From Rhodobacteraceae bacterium XHP0102 (GTDB lineage Bacteria > Pseudomonadota > Alphaproteobacteria > Rhodobacterales > Rhodobacteraceae), in contig JAOWLD010000003.1 in NCBI GenBank assembly GCA_025751475.1, positions 434,001 through 498,000 on the forward strand: 64,000 bases of DNA, given 5' to 3'. The notes under the pieces were generated by a model. It had not been told where the DNA came from and did no database searches. It saw only the letters and a list, made by a program, of their open reading frames with translations. Positions 35,954 through 45,560 of the stretch are shown here, in pieces. Position numbers and translations under genes: made by a program. How positions within the stretch are numbered: position 1 is the stretch's first letter; every line of letters begins with the position of its first letter.

Positions 35954-36418
35954 TTAATCCAAGGATTTCACCGCGTCCAGCACAGCCTCGACATGACCTG
36001 GCACTTTGACCTTGCGCCAGATTTGCGCAATCTGCCCTGCGCCATCCACCAGATAGGTGCAGCGCTCGATCCCCATGTATTTTTTGCCATACATGGATTT
36101 TTCCACCCAGGCCCCGTATCGCTCGCAGACATCGCTGGTTTCATCGGAGGCTAGGATCACGCCGAGATCATATTTGGCGATGAATTTATCATGCTTGCTG
36201 ACGCTGTCTTTGGAAATGCCAATCACGACAGCCCCCGCCGCGGCAAAGGCATCAGCGGCTTCGGTAAAACCTTGCGCTTCCTTGGTGCAGCCCGATGTGT
36301 CATCTTTCGGATAGAAATAAAGGACCACCTTTTTGGGCTTTTGAGCCGAGAGGCTGATTTCACCGCCGCCATCGCGGGGCAAAATGAAATCGGGGGCGGT
36401 GCTGCCAATCTCTAACAT
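35954..36418 (-). CDS. bcp: Thioredoxin-dependent peroxiredoxin, Bcp/PrxQ type
   Basis: This 154-residue cytosolic peroxidase reduces H2O2 and organic peroxides. The peroxidatic Cys is Cys44 in DTSGCTKEAQGF. The resolving Cys five residues later in E. coli BCP is Gln here, so it is 1-Cys-like or uses another Cys (SDVCERYG or IERCTYL). ATG 36418 gives the family start MLEIGSTAPDF. The longer frame reaching 37024 runs into the opposite-strand AsmA-like gene and is spurious. Confidence 0.94.
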   Translation of the reverse strand: MLEIGSTAPDFILPRDGGGEISLSAQKPKKVVLYFYPKDDTSGCTKEAQGFTEAADAFAAAGAVVIGISKDSVSKHDKFIAKYDLGVILASDETSDVCERYGAWVEKSMYGKKYMGIERCTYLVDGAGQIAQIWRKVKVPGHVEAVLDAVKSLD

Positions 36419-36573
36419 TTGATCGCTTCCTTTTTTGGTAAATTTGCGCGTATTTTTGCCAATTGCTAACCATTTTCCACAAGGCTGCGGCAAAGCTGTG
36501 TCGCCAAGGGGTTTTCCTAACTGTGATTGCAAGCTAGGTGAATTGCAGCAAAGATAAAGAGCCGCGTGAAAAA

Positions 36574-36605
36574 ACGCGAGGCCAACGCGAGGCCTACGCG
36601 AGGCC
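36574..36605. repeat. 11-bp tandem repeat, three copies
   Basis: ACGCGAGGCC recurs at 36574, 36585 and 36596, one helical turn apart, in the leader of the AsmA-like gene and about 45 bp before its start. It may be a regulator site array or slippage. Confidence 0.6.
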
Positions 36606-36649
36606 TGCGTGGCACACAGACCGAGACCCGATGAAATGACCCTGATCCC

Positions 36650-39600
36650 GTGACCCGAAGGACCGATCAAGACGCCCCCGATCAACCCGCCGCGCGCCAA
36701 GGCCGTGGTTTGCGTTGGCTGCTGTGGGCGGGGGCTGTGACCCTGCTTTTGCTGATCTTTGGGTTTGGCGGGATCTATTTGCGGCTGATGCAGGGGCCAT
36801 TGTCGCTGCCGCCTGCGCTGCAAGCGCGCATCTTGGCCCAGATGCAGGCAGGGATGCCGCAAAATGATCTCAGCCTGCGTGATGTTTCCATCGCGCTTGA
36901 CGAGACGGGCCACCGCGCCGTGGTGGTGATTGACCAAATCGAGATGCGCGATGCGGCAGGGTTGCGTGCCGCATTCCCGCAACTGTCGTTTATATTTGAT
37001 GGCGGTGCGCTGTTGCGGGGGCAAGTCGTGCCCATTCGGGCCGAGATGCGCGGGGCCAGCCTGCTGCTAGAGCGTGACGAGACGGGCGGAATAGATCTGG
37101 CCTTCGCCACAAACCAAGACGCCGCGCGCGCCGATTTGGCCGAGACGATGGCAGGGTTTGACAGGATGTTTTCGGATCCGCGCTTTGCGCAATTCGAACA
37201 GGCCACGGGTCGTGAGATCACCATTTCGCTGCGCGATGCCGCCACGGGGCGGGCCTTATTGATTGAAAATGGACAAATGCGTTTGGCCCGCCAAGGTGCG
37301 GATTTGGTTTTAGGTGTCAGCGCAGGTTTGGAAACCGCACAGGGTGCAGGGCGGATTTCCTTGATTGCCACCCGCGATGGTGTGGCGCGGGAAACCGAAT
37401 TGCGGCTTAATTTTCAGGATATTGCGGCGGGAGAAATCTCTCTGGCCTCGCCTGCGCTGCGTTGGCTTGATCTTTTGTCAGCCCCGCTCTCGGGCAGCAT
37501 TGCGACACAGCTGCGCGATGCGCAAGGGGTGGGCGATCTGGACGTGCGCCTTGATTTAGGGGCAGGGGAATTGGCGCTTGAGGGCACCGCGCAGCCCTTA
37601 CCCTTTAGCCGTATCGCGACTGAGTTTCGCTATGACGCGGATCAGGGGCAACTTGATCTCGACCGTTTGGTGGTTGATGCGCGGGATTTGGATTTCAGCG
37701 CCACAGGATCCGCGATGATTTCGCCTGATGGCACGGATATCTCGACCACATTGGCCCTGCGCGACATCATGATCAATCCGCGTGATCAATTCGATGCGGC
37801 GTTGATGTTCTCGCAAGGCGAGGCCGCGTTTGATCTGACGCTTGGGGCCGAGCCGCGCCTTGATCTGACCCGTGTTTTGATCCGCGCCGAGGGGTTTGAT
37901 CTGCTGGCGCAAGGCCATGCAGAATCCCGCGCCAATGGCACGGCTGTTGATGTCACCGCGCAAATCGCGGCGATGGAAATGCGCGATGTGCTGACCTATT
38001 GGCCCGTTGATGCCTTGCCCAAAACGCGCGATTGGATTGACCGCAACCTGCATCAGGGGCAGGCGCGCGATCTTGCCGCGCATATCACCAAAACCCCCGA
38101 TGCCGCGCGCGCCACGGTCAATGTCACCTTTGCCTATGATGGCTTAGACCTCAGCCCGCTGCGCGATATGCCGCCTTTGCGCGATATGTCTGGGGTGTTC
38201 GCGCTTGCGGGGCCGCGCCTGACCATCACGGGGGCGCAAGGGGTGATGCGCGCGCCGACAGGGGTTGATGTCGCCGTGCCATATGCGCGCTTCGTGGTGC
38301 CTGATACGCGCCCGCGTGGGCCTGCGGCTGAACTGGATTTGGAGATCGCAGGGGGTATTCCCGATATTCTGACGCTGTTTGCGGGGCCGCCCGTCAATTT
38401 ATTTCCACAGGAAGGGCGGCTTGACCCCGAGAGTTTGGCCACGGGACAGGCGCGTTTGTCTGGGCGCATTGATCTTAATTTGGTCGAGCGCCAACCCATG
38501 GAGGAGATGCGATTTGACGTGACAGGCGCGCTGGACGCGGTCGCCTCGGACAGGCTTGTTCCCAACCGCTTGCTGGAGGCGGAAACACTTGATCTGCGGA
38601 TCACCTCTGCGGATGGCGTGATCATCTCGGGTGATGCGCGGCTGGACGGTCAGCCCTTGTCGGGCCAATGGCAGCGGCCCGACCTGCGCCGCACCGCCCC
38701 CAATTCTGCGCTCACGGCGCAAATGCCGCTGTCATCCACCGTGTTGTCCGCACTTGGCCTGGGCCTACCCGAGGGAATGGTCGGCGGGGCGGGAATGATG
38801 GATATTTCGGTCGCCCTTTTTGGGCCAAGCGCACCCCCGCAAATGGCGCTGCGCTCTGATTTGCAGGGGGTTGATCTTGCAATTACGGCGCTTGGATGGG
38901 CCAAGGCGGCCCAAGATGCAGGCGATTTGGCCGTGGATATCACCTTGGGCGCCGCGCCGCGCCTTGAGGCGTTTCGCCTCGCGGGTGCGGGGCTTGTGGC
39001 CGAGGGCAGCGGCGATTTGACCCCGCAAGGCGCGCTTCAGCAGCTGCGCCTCAACCGTTTTGCGATCCAAGATTGGTTGGATGTGACGGGCAATCTGCGC
39101 CCCCAAGGTGTGGGTCAACCCCCTGCGATTGAGATCACCTCGGGGCGTCTGGACCTGCGCAGTCTGCCCCAAGCCACGCCCCCGATCGAAACGGCACGTG
39201 GCCCATTGACGGTCATGTTGGACGAATTGCGTCTTGGCGCGGGCCTTGCGCTGCGCGACCTGCGCGCGGAACTCAGCCAAGGCGGCGGTGGGTTGGCGGG
39301 GGCCTACCGTGGTCAACTGAACGGTGCGGTTGCCGTGGAGGGCGCGCTTGCCCCTTTGGATGGGGGCGGGGTTGATATCCGAATGCGCGCGGCCGATGGG
39401 GGCGCGGTCTTGCGCAGCGCGGGTGTGATGCGCAATCTTTATGGGGGGGCGATGGATCTACAGCTGCAATCGCCCCGTGGATCACGCCTTTATGAGGGGC
39501 GGTTGCAAATCACCAATCCGCGGATGCGCAATGCGCCCGTGATGGCCGAGTTGCTGAACGCGGTATCGGTGATCGGGCTATTGGAGCAGCTCAGTGGGGA

Positions 39601-39946
39601 TGGGATCAATTTGGGCGAGGTGGATGTGCGCTTTACGTTGGAGCCGTCCAAAGTGACCGTGCATCAAGGCACGGCGATTGGTCCGTCATTGGGGATCAGC
39701 ATGGATGGTGGCTATCAAATGGATGCGCGGGTCTTGGATTTTCGCGGTGTCTTGACCCCGCTTTACGTCTTGAACGGTGTTATTGGTGGTATTTTCGCCC
39801 GCCGTGACGAGGGGCTTTTTGGCTTTAACTTTCGCCTCAGTGGCCCACCGGATGATCCAGATGTGCGGGTCAATCCCCTGTCCATCTTGGTGCCAGGGAT
39901 TTTGCGCGATTTGATGCGCCCCCAATTGGAAACAAATACGCAATAA
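36650..39946 (+). CDS. Very large AsmA/YhdP-like envelope protein
   Basis: This 1098-residue protein has a basic N-terminus, one membrane helix near residues 22-44 and a long periplasmic beta-rich region of repeated amphipathic strands. This is the pattern of AsmA/YhdP/TamB bridge proteins that carry phospholipid between the membranes. The C-terminal block ([66 protein letters not shown]) is the conserved YhdP/AsmA C-terminal signature. The start is GTG 36650; an ATG slightly upstream meets a stop after two codons. queA follows by 44 nt. Confidence 0.88.
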   Translation: MTRRTDQDAPDQPAARQGRGLRWLLWAGAVTLLLLIFGFGGIYLRLMQGPLSLPPALQARILAQMQAGMPQNDLSLRDVSIALDETGHRAVVVIDQIEMRDAAGLRAAFPQLSFIFDGGALLRGQVVPIRAEMRGASLLLERDETGGIDLAFATNQDAARADLAETMAGFDRMFSDPRFAQFEQATGREITISLRDAATGRALLIENGQMRLARQGADLVLGVSAGLETAQGAGRISLIATRDGVARETELRLNFQDIAAGEISLASPALRWLDLLSAPLSGSIATQLRDAQGVGDLDVRLDLGAGELALEGTAQPLPFSRIATEFRYDADQGQLDLDRLVVDARDLDFSATGSAMISPDGTDISTTLALRDIMINPRDQFDAALMFSQGEAAFDLTLGAEPRLDLTRVLIRAEGFDLLAQGHAESRANGTAVDVTAQIAAMEMRDVLTYWPVDALPKTRDWIDRNLHQGQARDLAAHITKTPDAARATVNVTFAYDGLDLSPLRDMPPLRDMSGVFALAGPRLTITGAQGVMRAPTGVDVAVPYARFVVPDTRPRGPAAELDLEIAGGIPDILTLFAGPPVNLFPQEGRLDPESLATGQARLSGRIDLNLVERQPMEEMRFDVTGALDAVASDRLVPNRLLEAETLDLRITSADGVIISGDARLDGQPLSGQWQRPDLRRTAPNSALTAQMPLSSTVLSALGLGLPEGMVGGAGMMDISVALFGPSAPPQMALRSDLQGVDLAITALGWAKAAQDAGDLAVDITLGAAPRLEAFRLAGAGLVAEGSGDLTPQGALQQLRLNRFAIQDWLDVTGNLRPQGVGQPPAIEITSGRLDLRSLPQATPPIETARGPLTVMLDELRLGAGLALRDLRAELSQGGGGLAGAYRGQLNGAVAVEGALAPLDGGGVDIRMRAADGGAVLRSAGVMRNLYGGAMDLQLQSPRGSRLYEGRLQITNPRMRNAPVMAELLNAVSVIGLLEQLSGDGINLGEVDVRFTLEPSKVTVHQGTAIGPSLGISMDGGYQMDARVLDFRGVLTPLYVLNGVIGGIFARRDEGLFGFNFRLSGPPDDPDVRVNPLSILVPGILRDLMRPQLETNTQ

Positions 39947-39990
39947 AACGCCCCCGCCTTGGGGTGATATGTAAGGGGTCATGCAGGCTT

Positions 39991-41046
39991 ATGCGACTTG
40001 ATGATTTTGATTTTCACCTGCCCGATGAATTGATTGCCACGCGGCCCGCAAAACCGCGCTCCTCAGCGCGGTTGCTTTATGCGCAGGGCGATGTGATCCG
40101 CGATGCGATTGTGCGCGATTTGCCAGATTTTCTACGCAAAGGGGATCGCCTGATTTTGAATGACACCCGCGTGATCCCCGCAAGGTTGCGCGGCACCCGC
40201 AGGCGCGACAGCGCGCAAGGCCCCGTCAGCGCCAAGATCGAAGTCACCTTGTTGGAGCCACAGGCCGACGGCACATGGTCCGCCTTGGCCAAGCCGATGC
40301 GCAAATTAGCGGTGGGCGAGGTGGTGGTGTTCACCCCTGATTTCAGTGCCGAAGTGGCCAGCCTTGAGGGCGGGTTGCGGCTGCGCTTTAACCTGAGGGG
40401 CGATGATTTTGATGCCGCGCTGAACGCGGCGGGGGCGATGCCGCTGCCGCCCTATATCGAGGCGAAACGCCCCGCCGATGCGCAAGACCGCGAGGATTAT
40501 CAAACCATATGGGCCAAGCGCCAAGGGGCGGTTGCCGCCCCCACCGCAAGCCTGCATTTTGACGAGGGTTTGATGGCCGCTTTGCGCGACCATGGGGTCG
40601 AGATGAGCTTTGTCACCCTCCATGTCGGGGCGGGCACATTCCTGCCTGTCACGGTGGATGATGTCACCACCCATAAGATGCACGCCGAATGGGGCGAGGT
40701 ATCCGCAGAGGCGGCCAATGAGATGAACGCCACCCGTGCGGCGGGGGGGCGCATTATCCCCGTGGGCACAACAGCCTTGCGTCTGATTGAAACTGCGGCA
40801 AGCGAAACGGGCGAAATGCGCCCCTTTCAGGGGGATACCGATATTTTCATCTACCCCGGTTACCACTTTAAGATCACCGATGGGTTGATGACCAATTTCC
40901 ATCTACCAAAATCAACCCTTATGATGCTGGTTTCTGCCCTGATGGGGGCGGATCGGATCCGTGCGATTTATGACCATGCCATCACAGAGCAGTATCGTTT
41001 CTTCTCCTATGGGGATGCCTCCCTTTTAATGGGGTCGCAGACGTGA
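39991..41046 (+). CDS. queA: tRNA preQ1(34) S-adenosylmethionine ribosyltransferase-isomerase
   Basis: QueA adds an epoxycyclopentane group from SAM to preQ1 in tRNA. It has 351 residues. Family blocks are [66 protein letters not shown] and [14 protein letters not shown]-like ([15 protein letters not shown]). Start ATG 39991 matches the family; the upstream ORF extension of nine residues is not needed. tgt, which acts two steps earlier, is 15 kb away on the same strand. Confidence 0.96.
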   Translation: MRLDDFDFHLPDELIATRPAKPRSSARLLYAQGDVIRDAIVRDLPDFLRKGDRLILNDTRVIPARLRGTRRRDSAQGPVSAKIEVTLLEPQADGTWSALAKPMRKLAVGEVVVFTPDFSAEVASLEGGLRLRFNLRGDDFDAALNAAGAMPLPPYIEAKRPADAQDREDYQTIWAKRQGAVAAPTASLHFDEGLMAALRDHGVEMSFVTLHVGAGTFLPVTVDDVTTHKMHAEWGEVSAEAANEMNATRAAGGRIIPVGTTALRLIETAASETGEMRPFQGDTDIFIYPGYHFKITDGLMTNFHLPKSTLMMLVSALMGADRIRAIYDHAITEQYRFFSYGDASLLMGSQT

Positions 41047-41102
41047 CAGGATAGGGCGGGAACGCGCCATATGTTTGTCGTGGCGCAGCGTAAGGATCGC
41101 CT

Positions 41103-42383
41103 ATGTTGGTCGTGTTGCGAAATTCATGGGCCTTGCTGTTGGGCATTATGCTTTTGATGGTCGGAAATGGCCTTCAAGGCACGCTTCTTGGTGTGCGCGG
41201 CGAGATTGAGGGCTTTTCCACCTTCGAGATGTCCGTGGTGATGTCGGCTTATTTCGCGGGGTTTTTGATCGGCTCCAAAATGGGGGCGGAAATGATCCGC
41301 CGTGTGGGGCATATCCGCACCTTTGCCGCGCTCGGCTCGATCATATCTGCGGTGCTGATCCTGTATCCTGTGCTGACCGACCCGATTGCTTGGACAATTT
41401 TGCGCCTGATCATTGGGGCCTGTTTCGCGGCGGTCTATGTGACGGCGGAATCTTGGCTGAACAATGCCGCCACCAATGAGACCCGTGGCCAGACCCTATC
41501 GGTTTATCTGGTGGTGCAGATGGTGGGGATTGTCAGTGCGCAGATGCTTCTAAACTTGGGCGATCCTTCGGAGTATTTCCTGTTTGTGGTCTTGTCGGTT
41601 TTGGTCTCGCTGAGTTTTGCACCGATTTTGCTGTCGGTTACACCGACCCCCGCCTTTGAAACGGCCAAGCCGATGAGCCTGATGGAGGTGTTGAAAATCT
41701 CCCCCCTTGGTGTGGTTGGCACGTTTTTGATGGGCGGTGTCTATTCGGCCATGTTCGGTATGGCGGCCGTGTTTGGCACGCAAGCGGGGCTGCCCCTTGG
41801 GCAATTGTCGATTTTCGTCTCCGCCTTTTATGTGGGCGGATTGGTTTTGCAATTCCCCATTGGTTGGATTTCGGATCGCATGGATCGCCGCCTTTTGATC
41901 CTGATTTTGGCGGTGATTTGTGGTTTTGCCGCCTTGCTTGGCGCGTTGAGCGGCAGTGTGTTCTGGGTGCTGGTCACGGCGGCGTTTTTCATCGGGGGCA
42001 TGGCCAACCCGCTTTATGCGCTGCTGATCGCCTATGTGAATGATTTTCTGGAGGTGGAGCAAATGCCCGCCGCAGGGGGGCGTTTGCTCTTTGTGAACGG
42101 GGTCGGGGCGATTTTTGGCCCGATTGTTGTGGGTGTGATTATGCAGGCCGCAGGCCCGCTTGGTTTCTTTTATTTCATCGCTGGTCTGGTTAGCCTGCTT
42201 GCGCTTTATGCCGCGTATCGCATGACGGTGCGCCCCGCACCCACCGTAGAGGATACAGGCAGCTATGCGCCTGTTTTGCCCTCGGCCTCGCCCGTTGTGG
42301 TGGGTTTGGCGCAAGAGATGTTTGCGGACTCCACCCTTGAGGAGAGCCAAGAAGAAAGCGACACGCTTCCCCCAGCCGCCTGA
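41103..42383 (+). CDS. Major facilitator superfamily transporter
   Basis: This 426-residue protein has 12 predicted membrane helices. The MFS cytoplasmic loop is seen as GFLIGSKMGAEMIRRVGH between helices 2 and 3, and again as GWISDRMDRRLL between helices 8 and 9. A hydrophilic acidic tail (ESQEESDTLPPAA) ends the protein. The family resembles YcaD-type transporters of unknown substrate. It is 56 nt after queA, possibly in the same transcript. Confidence 0.88.
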   Translation: MLVVLRNSWALLLGIMLLMVGNGLQGTLLGVRGEIEGFSTFEMSVVMSAYFAGFLIGSKMGAEMIRRVGHIRTFAALGSIISAVLILYPVLTDPIAWTILRLIIGACFAAVYVTAESWLNNAATNETRGQTLSVYLVVQMVGIVSAQMLLNLGDPSEYFLFVVLSVLVSLSFAPILLSVTPTPAFETAKPMSLMEVLKISPLGVVGTFLMGGVYSAMFGMAAVFGTQAGLPLGQLSIFVSAFYVGGLVLQFPIGWISDRMDRRLLILILAVICGFAALLGALSGSVFWVLVTAAFFIGGMANPLYALLIAYVNDFLEVEQMPAAGGRLLFVNGVGAIFGPIVVGVIMQAAGPLGFFYFIAGLVSLLALYAAYRMTVRPAPTVEDTGSYAPVLPSASPVVVGLAQEMFADSTLEESQEESDTLPPAA

Positions 42384-42440
42384 TCGTGCCATGCTGTCAT
42401 TGATGGTGGCAGCGCCATAGGAACGTAAGGGGGGCAGCGC

Positions 42441-43022
42441 ATGGCAGACGTAACCTTAGCCGAGGAGATCACGGATTTTTGGCTCAAGGCGGGGCCAGAG
42501 GCATGGTATCGCCGCGATGATACCTTTGACGCTGATATCCGCAGGCGGTTCATGGCGGCATGGGAAGATGCGGCCGAGGGGGCGATGGATGATTGGATCA
42601 GCGCGCCATCCACGGCTTTGGCCTTGATGATCCTGCTGGACCAATTCCCGCGCAATATGTTTCGCGCTGACCCCCGCGCCTTTGCGACAGATGCAAAAGT
42701 TTTGGGCCTAGCAAAGGACGCGTTGGAGGCGGGGCATGATATGGCCACGCCAGAACCTGAGCGCCAGTTCTTCTATCTGCCCTTCATGCATTCCGAGGAT
42801 TTGGCGGATCAAACCTGTGCGATTGAGTTGATCGAAACACGGATGCCGCAGACGGGGCAGGGCAATGTCATCCACGCCCGCGCCCATGCCGAGATCATCC
42901 GCCAATTTGGCCGTTTTCCCTATCGCAACGCGGATTTGGGCCGCGTCACAACCCCCGCAGAGCAGGCCTTTTTGGACGCAGGGGGCTATGGCGCAGTGTT
43001 GCAGAAGATGCAGGAAACATAG
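42441..43022 (+). CDS. DUF924 family protein
   Basis: This 193-residue, mostly helical soluble protein shows the DUF924 blocks: FWLKAGPEAWYRRDDTFD, LMILLDQFPRNMFR and FFYLPFMHSEDLADQ, then HARAHAEIIRQFGRFPYRNADLGR. The fold is TPR-like and the function is unknown. It is on the same strand as the MFS gene (57 nt) and lpdA (about 100 nt). Confidence 0.9.
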   Translation: MADVTLAEEITDFWLKAGPEAWYRRDDTFDADIRRRFMAAWEDAAEGAMDDWISAPSTALALMILLDQFPRNMFRADPRAFATDAKVLGLAKDALEAGHDMATPEPERQFFYLPFMHSEDLADQTCAIELIETRMPQTGQGNVIHARAHAEIIRQFGRFPYRNADLGRVTTPAEQAFLDAGGYGAVLQKMQET

Positions 43023-43125
43023 ACAGATTGCGGCGCGGCGCGAGATGGTTTAGAAATAGTTTAACGTTGAACCATTCCGAATCCCGCCGCGCCATACGTG
43101 GCGCGCATTGTAGGAGAAGTCGCTT

Positions 43126-44520
43126 ATGTCCACTCAAGATTTCGATGTGATCGTCATCGGCGCTGGCCCAGGGGGCTATGTGGCGGCGATCCGTGCCAGC
43201 CAATTAGGCTTGAAGGTCGCGATTGTGGAACGCGAACACATGGGCGGGATTTGTCTCAATTGGGGCTGTATCCCCACCAAGGCCATGCTGCGCTCGTCCG
43301 AGGTGTTTCACCTGATGCACCGCGCCAAGGAATTTGGCCTAAAGGCGGATGGAATTTCCTATGATTTGGACGCGGTTGTAAAACGCTCGCGCAATGTGGC
43401 CAAGCAGCTGAATTCGGGCGTGGGCCATTTGATGAAGAAAAATAAGGTCACTGTGGTGATGGGCGCGGCCACGATCCCTGCGAAGGGCAAGGTCGAGGTG
43501 AAGGCCGAGGATGGCGTGAAAACCCTGACCGCCAAACATATCATTCTGGCCACAGGCGCGCGTGCCCGCGAATTGCCTGGCCTAGAGGCGGATGGCAAGC
43601 GCGTGTGGGCCTATAAATCGGCGCTCACGCCCCCGCATATGCCCAAGAAATTGCTTGTGATTGGCTCTGGCGCGATTGGGATTGAATTCGCCAGTTTCTA
43701 CAACACGCTTGGGGCGGAAACCACCGTGGTCGAGGTGATGGACCGTATCCTGCCTGTCGAAGATGCCGAGATCTCGGCCTTTGCCAAAAAGTCCTTTGAA
43801 AAGCAGGGGATGAAAATCCTAGAAAAGGCCGTGGTCAAGAAACTGGATCGCGCCGCCGATAAGGTGACCGCGCATATCGAAATGGGCGGCAAGGTCGAGA
43901 CGCAAGATTTCGACACTGTGATTTCCGCCGTGGGTATCGTTGGCAATGTGGAGGGCTTGGGCCTAGAGGCGCTTGGCGTCAAAATTGACCGCAGCCATGT
44001 GGTGACGGATGAATATTGCCGCACGGGCGTAGAGGGGCTTTACGCGATTGGCGATGTCGCAGGCGCGCCATGGCTTGCGCATAAGGCAAGCCACGAGGGC
44101 GTGATGGTGGCCGAGATGATTGCAGGGCGGAAGGTTCACGCGGTGAAACCTGAAAGCATCGCAGGCTGCACCTATTGCCACCCGCAGATCGCCTCGGTCG
44201 GATTGACCGAAGAAAAGGCAAAAGCCGCGGGTTATGCGGTGAAAGTGGGCCGTTTCCCCTTTATCGGCAATGGCAAGGCGATTGCCTTGGGCGAGCCTGA
44301 GGGGCTGATAAAAACCGTCTTCGATGCCAAGACAGGCGAATTGTTGGGCGCGCATATGGTGGGCGCGGAAGTGACCGAATTGATCCAAGGCTATGTGGTG
44401 GGGCGCAAGCTTGAAACCACCGAAGAAGACCTGATGGAAACCGTGTTCCCGCATCCGACCTTGTCGGAAATGATGCATGAGGCGGTTCTGGACGCGTATG
44501 GGCGCGCCATCCACATCTAA
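43126..44520 (+). CDS. lpdA: Dihydrolipoyl dehydrogenase
   Basis: This E3 flavoprotein reoxidises lipoyl groups of 2-oxoacid dehydrogenases with NAD. The 464 residues include the FAD fold GAGPGGYVAAIRASQLG, redox pair CLNWGC, NAD fold GSGAIGIEFASF, FAD contact YAIGDVAGAPWLAHKA and the C-terminal catalytic HPTLSE. A long linker AYKSALTPPHMPKK is present. No E1/E2 gene adjoins, so which complex it serves is open. A terminator follows. Confidence 0.95.
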   Translation: MSTQDFDVIVIGAGPGGYVAAIRASQLGLKVAIVEREHMGGICLNWGCIPTKAMLRSSEVFHLMHRAKEFGLKADGISYDLDAVVKRSRNVAKQLNSGVGHLMKKNKVTVVMGAATIPAKGKVEVKAEDGVKTLTAKHIILATGARARELPGLEADGKRVWAYKSALTPPHMPKKLLVIGSGAIGIEFASFYNTLGAETTVVEVMDRILPVEDAEISAFAKKSFEKQGMKILEKAVVKKLDRAADKVTAHIEMGGKVETQDFDTVISAVGIVGNVEGLGLEALGVKIDRSHVVTDEYCRTGVEGLYAIGDVAGAPWLAHKASHEGVMVAEMIAGRKVHAVKPESIAGCTYCHPQIASVGLTEEKAKAAGYAVKVGRFPFIGNGKAIALGEPEGLIKTVFDAKTGELLGAHMVGAEVTELIQGYVVGRKLETTEEDLMETVFPHPTLSEMMHEAVLDAYGRAIHI

Positions 44521-44544
44521 ACGCGACACTTAGAGTAAGCAATC

Positions 44545-44577
44545 AGCGCGCGCATGATATTTTGCGCGCGCTTTCTT
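44545..44577 (+). terminator. Intrinsic terminator after lpdA
   Basis: AGCGCGCGC (44545-44553) pairs with GCGCGCGCT (44564-44572), followed by TTCTT. Confidence 0.8.
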
Positions 44578-44644
44578 GTGCCGTCCCTAGACGCGCCCTT
44601 ATCACAAGGATATCGTCTGTTAGGTATAATTTTTAGGCAAACAA

Positions 44645-45430
44645 ATGGCGGCGCAGCTTTTGATCTTGATCCCGAATACGGGCATGGTGGCGACTGAATT
44701 TATGAAATCGCTCATCGGCGCGACCCAACTGTTTCGCACGGCGCGTGTCTCCTTTGCGATCAAGACCTATGAATTCTCGGACATTGTGATGTCCCGCAAT
44801 TATTTGCTGTCCTTTTTCATGTCGCATCCCGATTTCACCCATGCGCTGTTTTTGGACAGCGATCTTAGCTTTTCAGGCGATCAGATTTTGCGGCTGTTGC
44901 AATTTGACGAAGATTTCACGGTGGCGGCCTATCCGCGCCGCAAGCTTCGGTTGCAGGCGTTTCATGACCTTGTCTTGGATAATGCCGCGCGTCCCGAAGA
45001 GGACAGGCTGACCCCGCAGCAGCTACTCGCGCGCGCCAATGGCTATGTTCTGCAATATGGTCCACCGCCAGGTCACGAGTTCGCTCTCAAGCGCCGCGAT
45101 GGGTTTGTCACTGTGCCTGGGTTGGGGCTTGGCTTTTCTCTTCTGCGCCGCGCCGTGCCAGAGCAGATGATCGACACAGGGCAGGCGGCCGCCCTGCCGC
45201 GTCAGGCCAGCCAGTCGTTTCGCGAATTGAAAGGCTTTTGGGATTTCTTCGGCCATATCACGGATGCACAGGGCAGTTACAAATACGGTGAAGATCAAAG
45301 TTTCTGCCAAAGATGGGTCTTTGGTGTTGGTGGCGATATCTGGATGGATGAAAGCGCCAAGATTGGCCATCACGGCCTTTCTGGATTTCAGGGCGATTTC
45401 ACGGTGGAGCCGCCGTTCAATCGGCGCTGA
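44645..45430 (+). CDS. Putative glycosyltransferase of GT-A type
   Basis: This 261-residue protein has a nucleotide-sugar-like start (LLILIPNTGMVATEFMKSLIG) and a DxD-type metal site in HALFLDSDLSFSGDQILRLL. A later segment is VPGLGLGFSLLRR, and acidic/aromatic residues follow in GEDQSFCQRW. These match Anp1/GT2-like enzymes of the GT-A fold. There is no signal peptide or membrane helix, so it acts in the cytosol. Donor and acceptor are unknown, and no polysaccharide cluster surrounds it. Confidence 0.65.
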   Translation: MAAQLLILIPNTGMVATEFMKSLIGATQLFRTARVSFAIKTYEFSDIVMSRNYLLSFFMSHPDFTHALFLDSDLSFSGDQILRLLQFDEDFTVAAYPRRKLRLQAFHDLVLDNAARPEEDRLTPQQLLARANGYVLQYGPPPGHEFALKRRDGFVTVPGLGLGFSLLRRAVPEQMIDTGQAAALPRQASQSFRELKGFWDFFGHITDAQGSYKYGEDQSFCQRWVFGVGGDIWMDESAKIGHHGLSGFQGDFTVEPPFNRR

Positions 45431-45560
45431 GCCGCGCTTGACATAGGGCCATGTTTCGTTTTTGTTCTCGCAATCGCATGAGGGCGTTGGGGTGACTGGC
45501 GCACAGGCGTCTTTGCCCTAGGTAGAGAGGCGAGGCAGTGGTTCAGGATCGGGCGGGCAA

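Noticed and set aside
35954-37024. 356-residue version of the peroxiredoxin
   Set aside because: The extra 200 residues lie antisense to the AsmA-like gene; the family start is at 36418.
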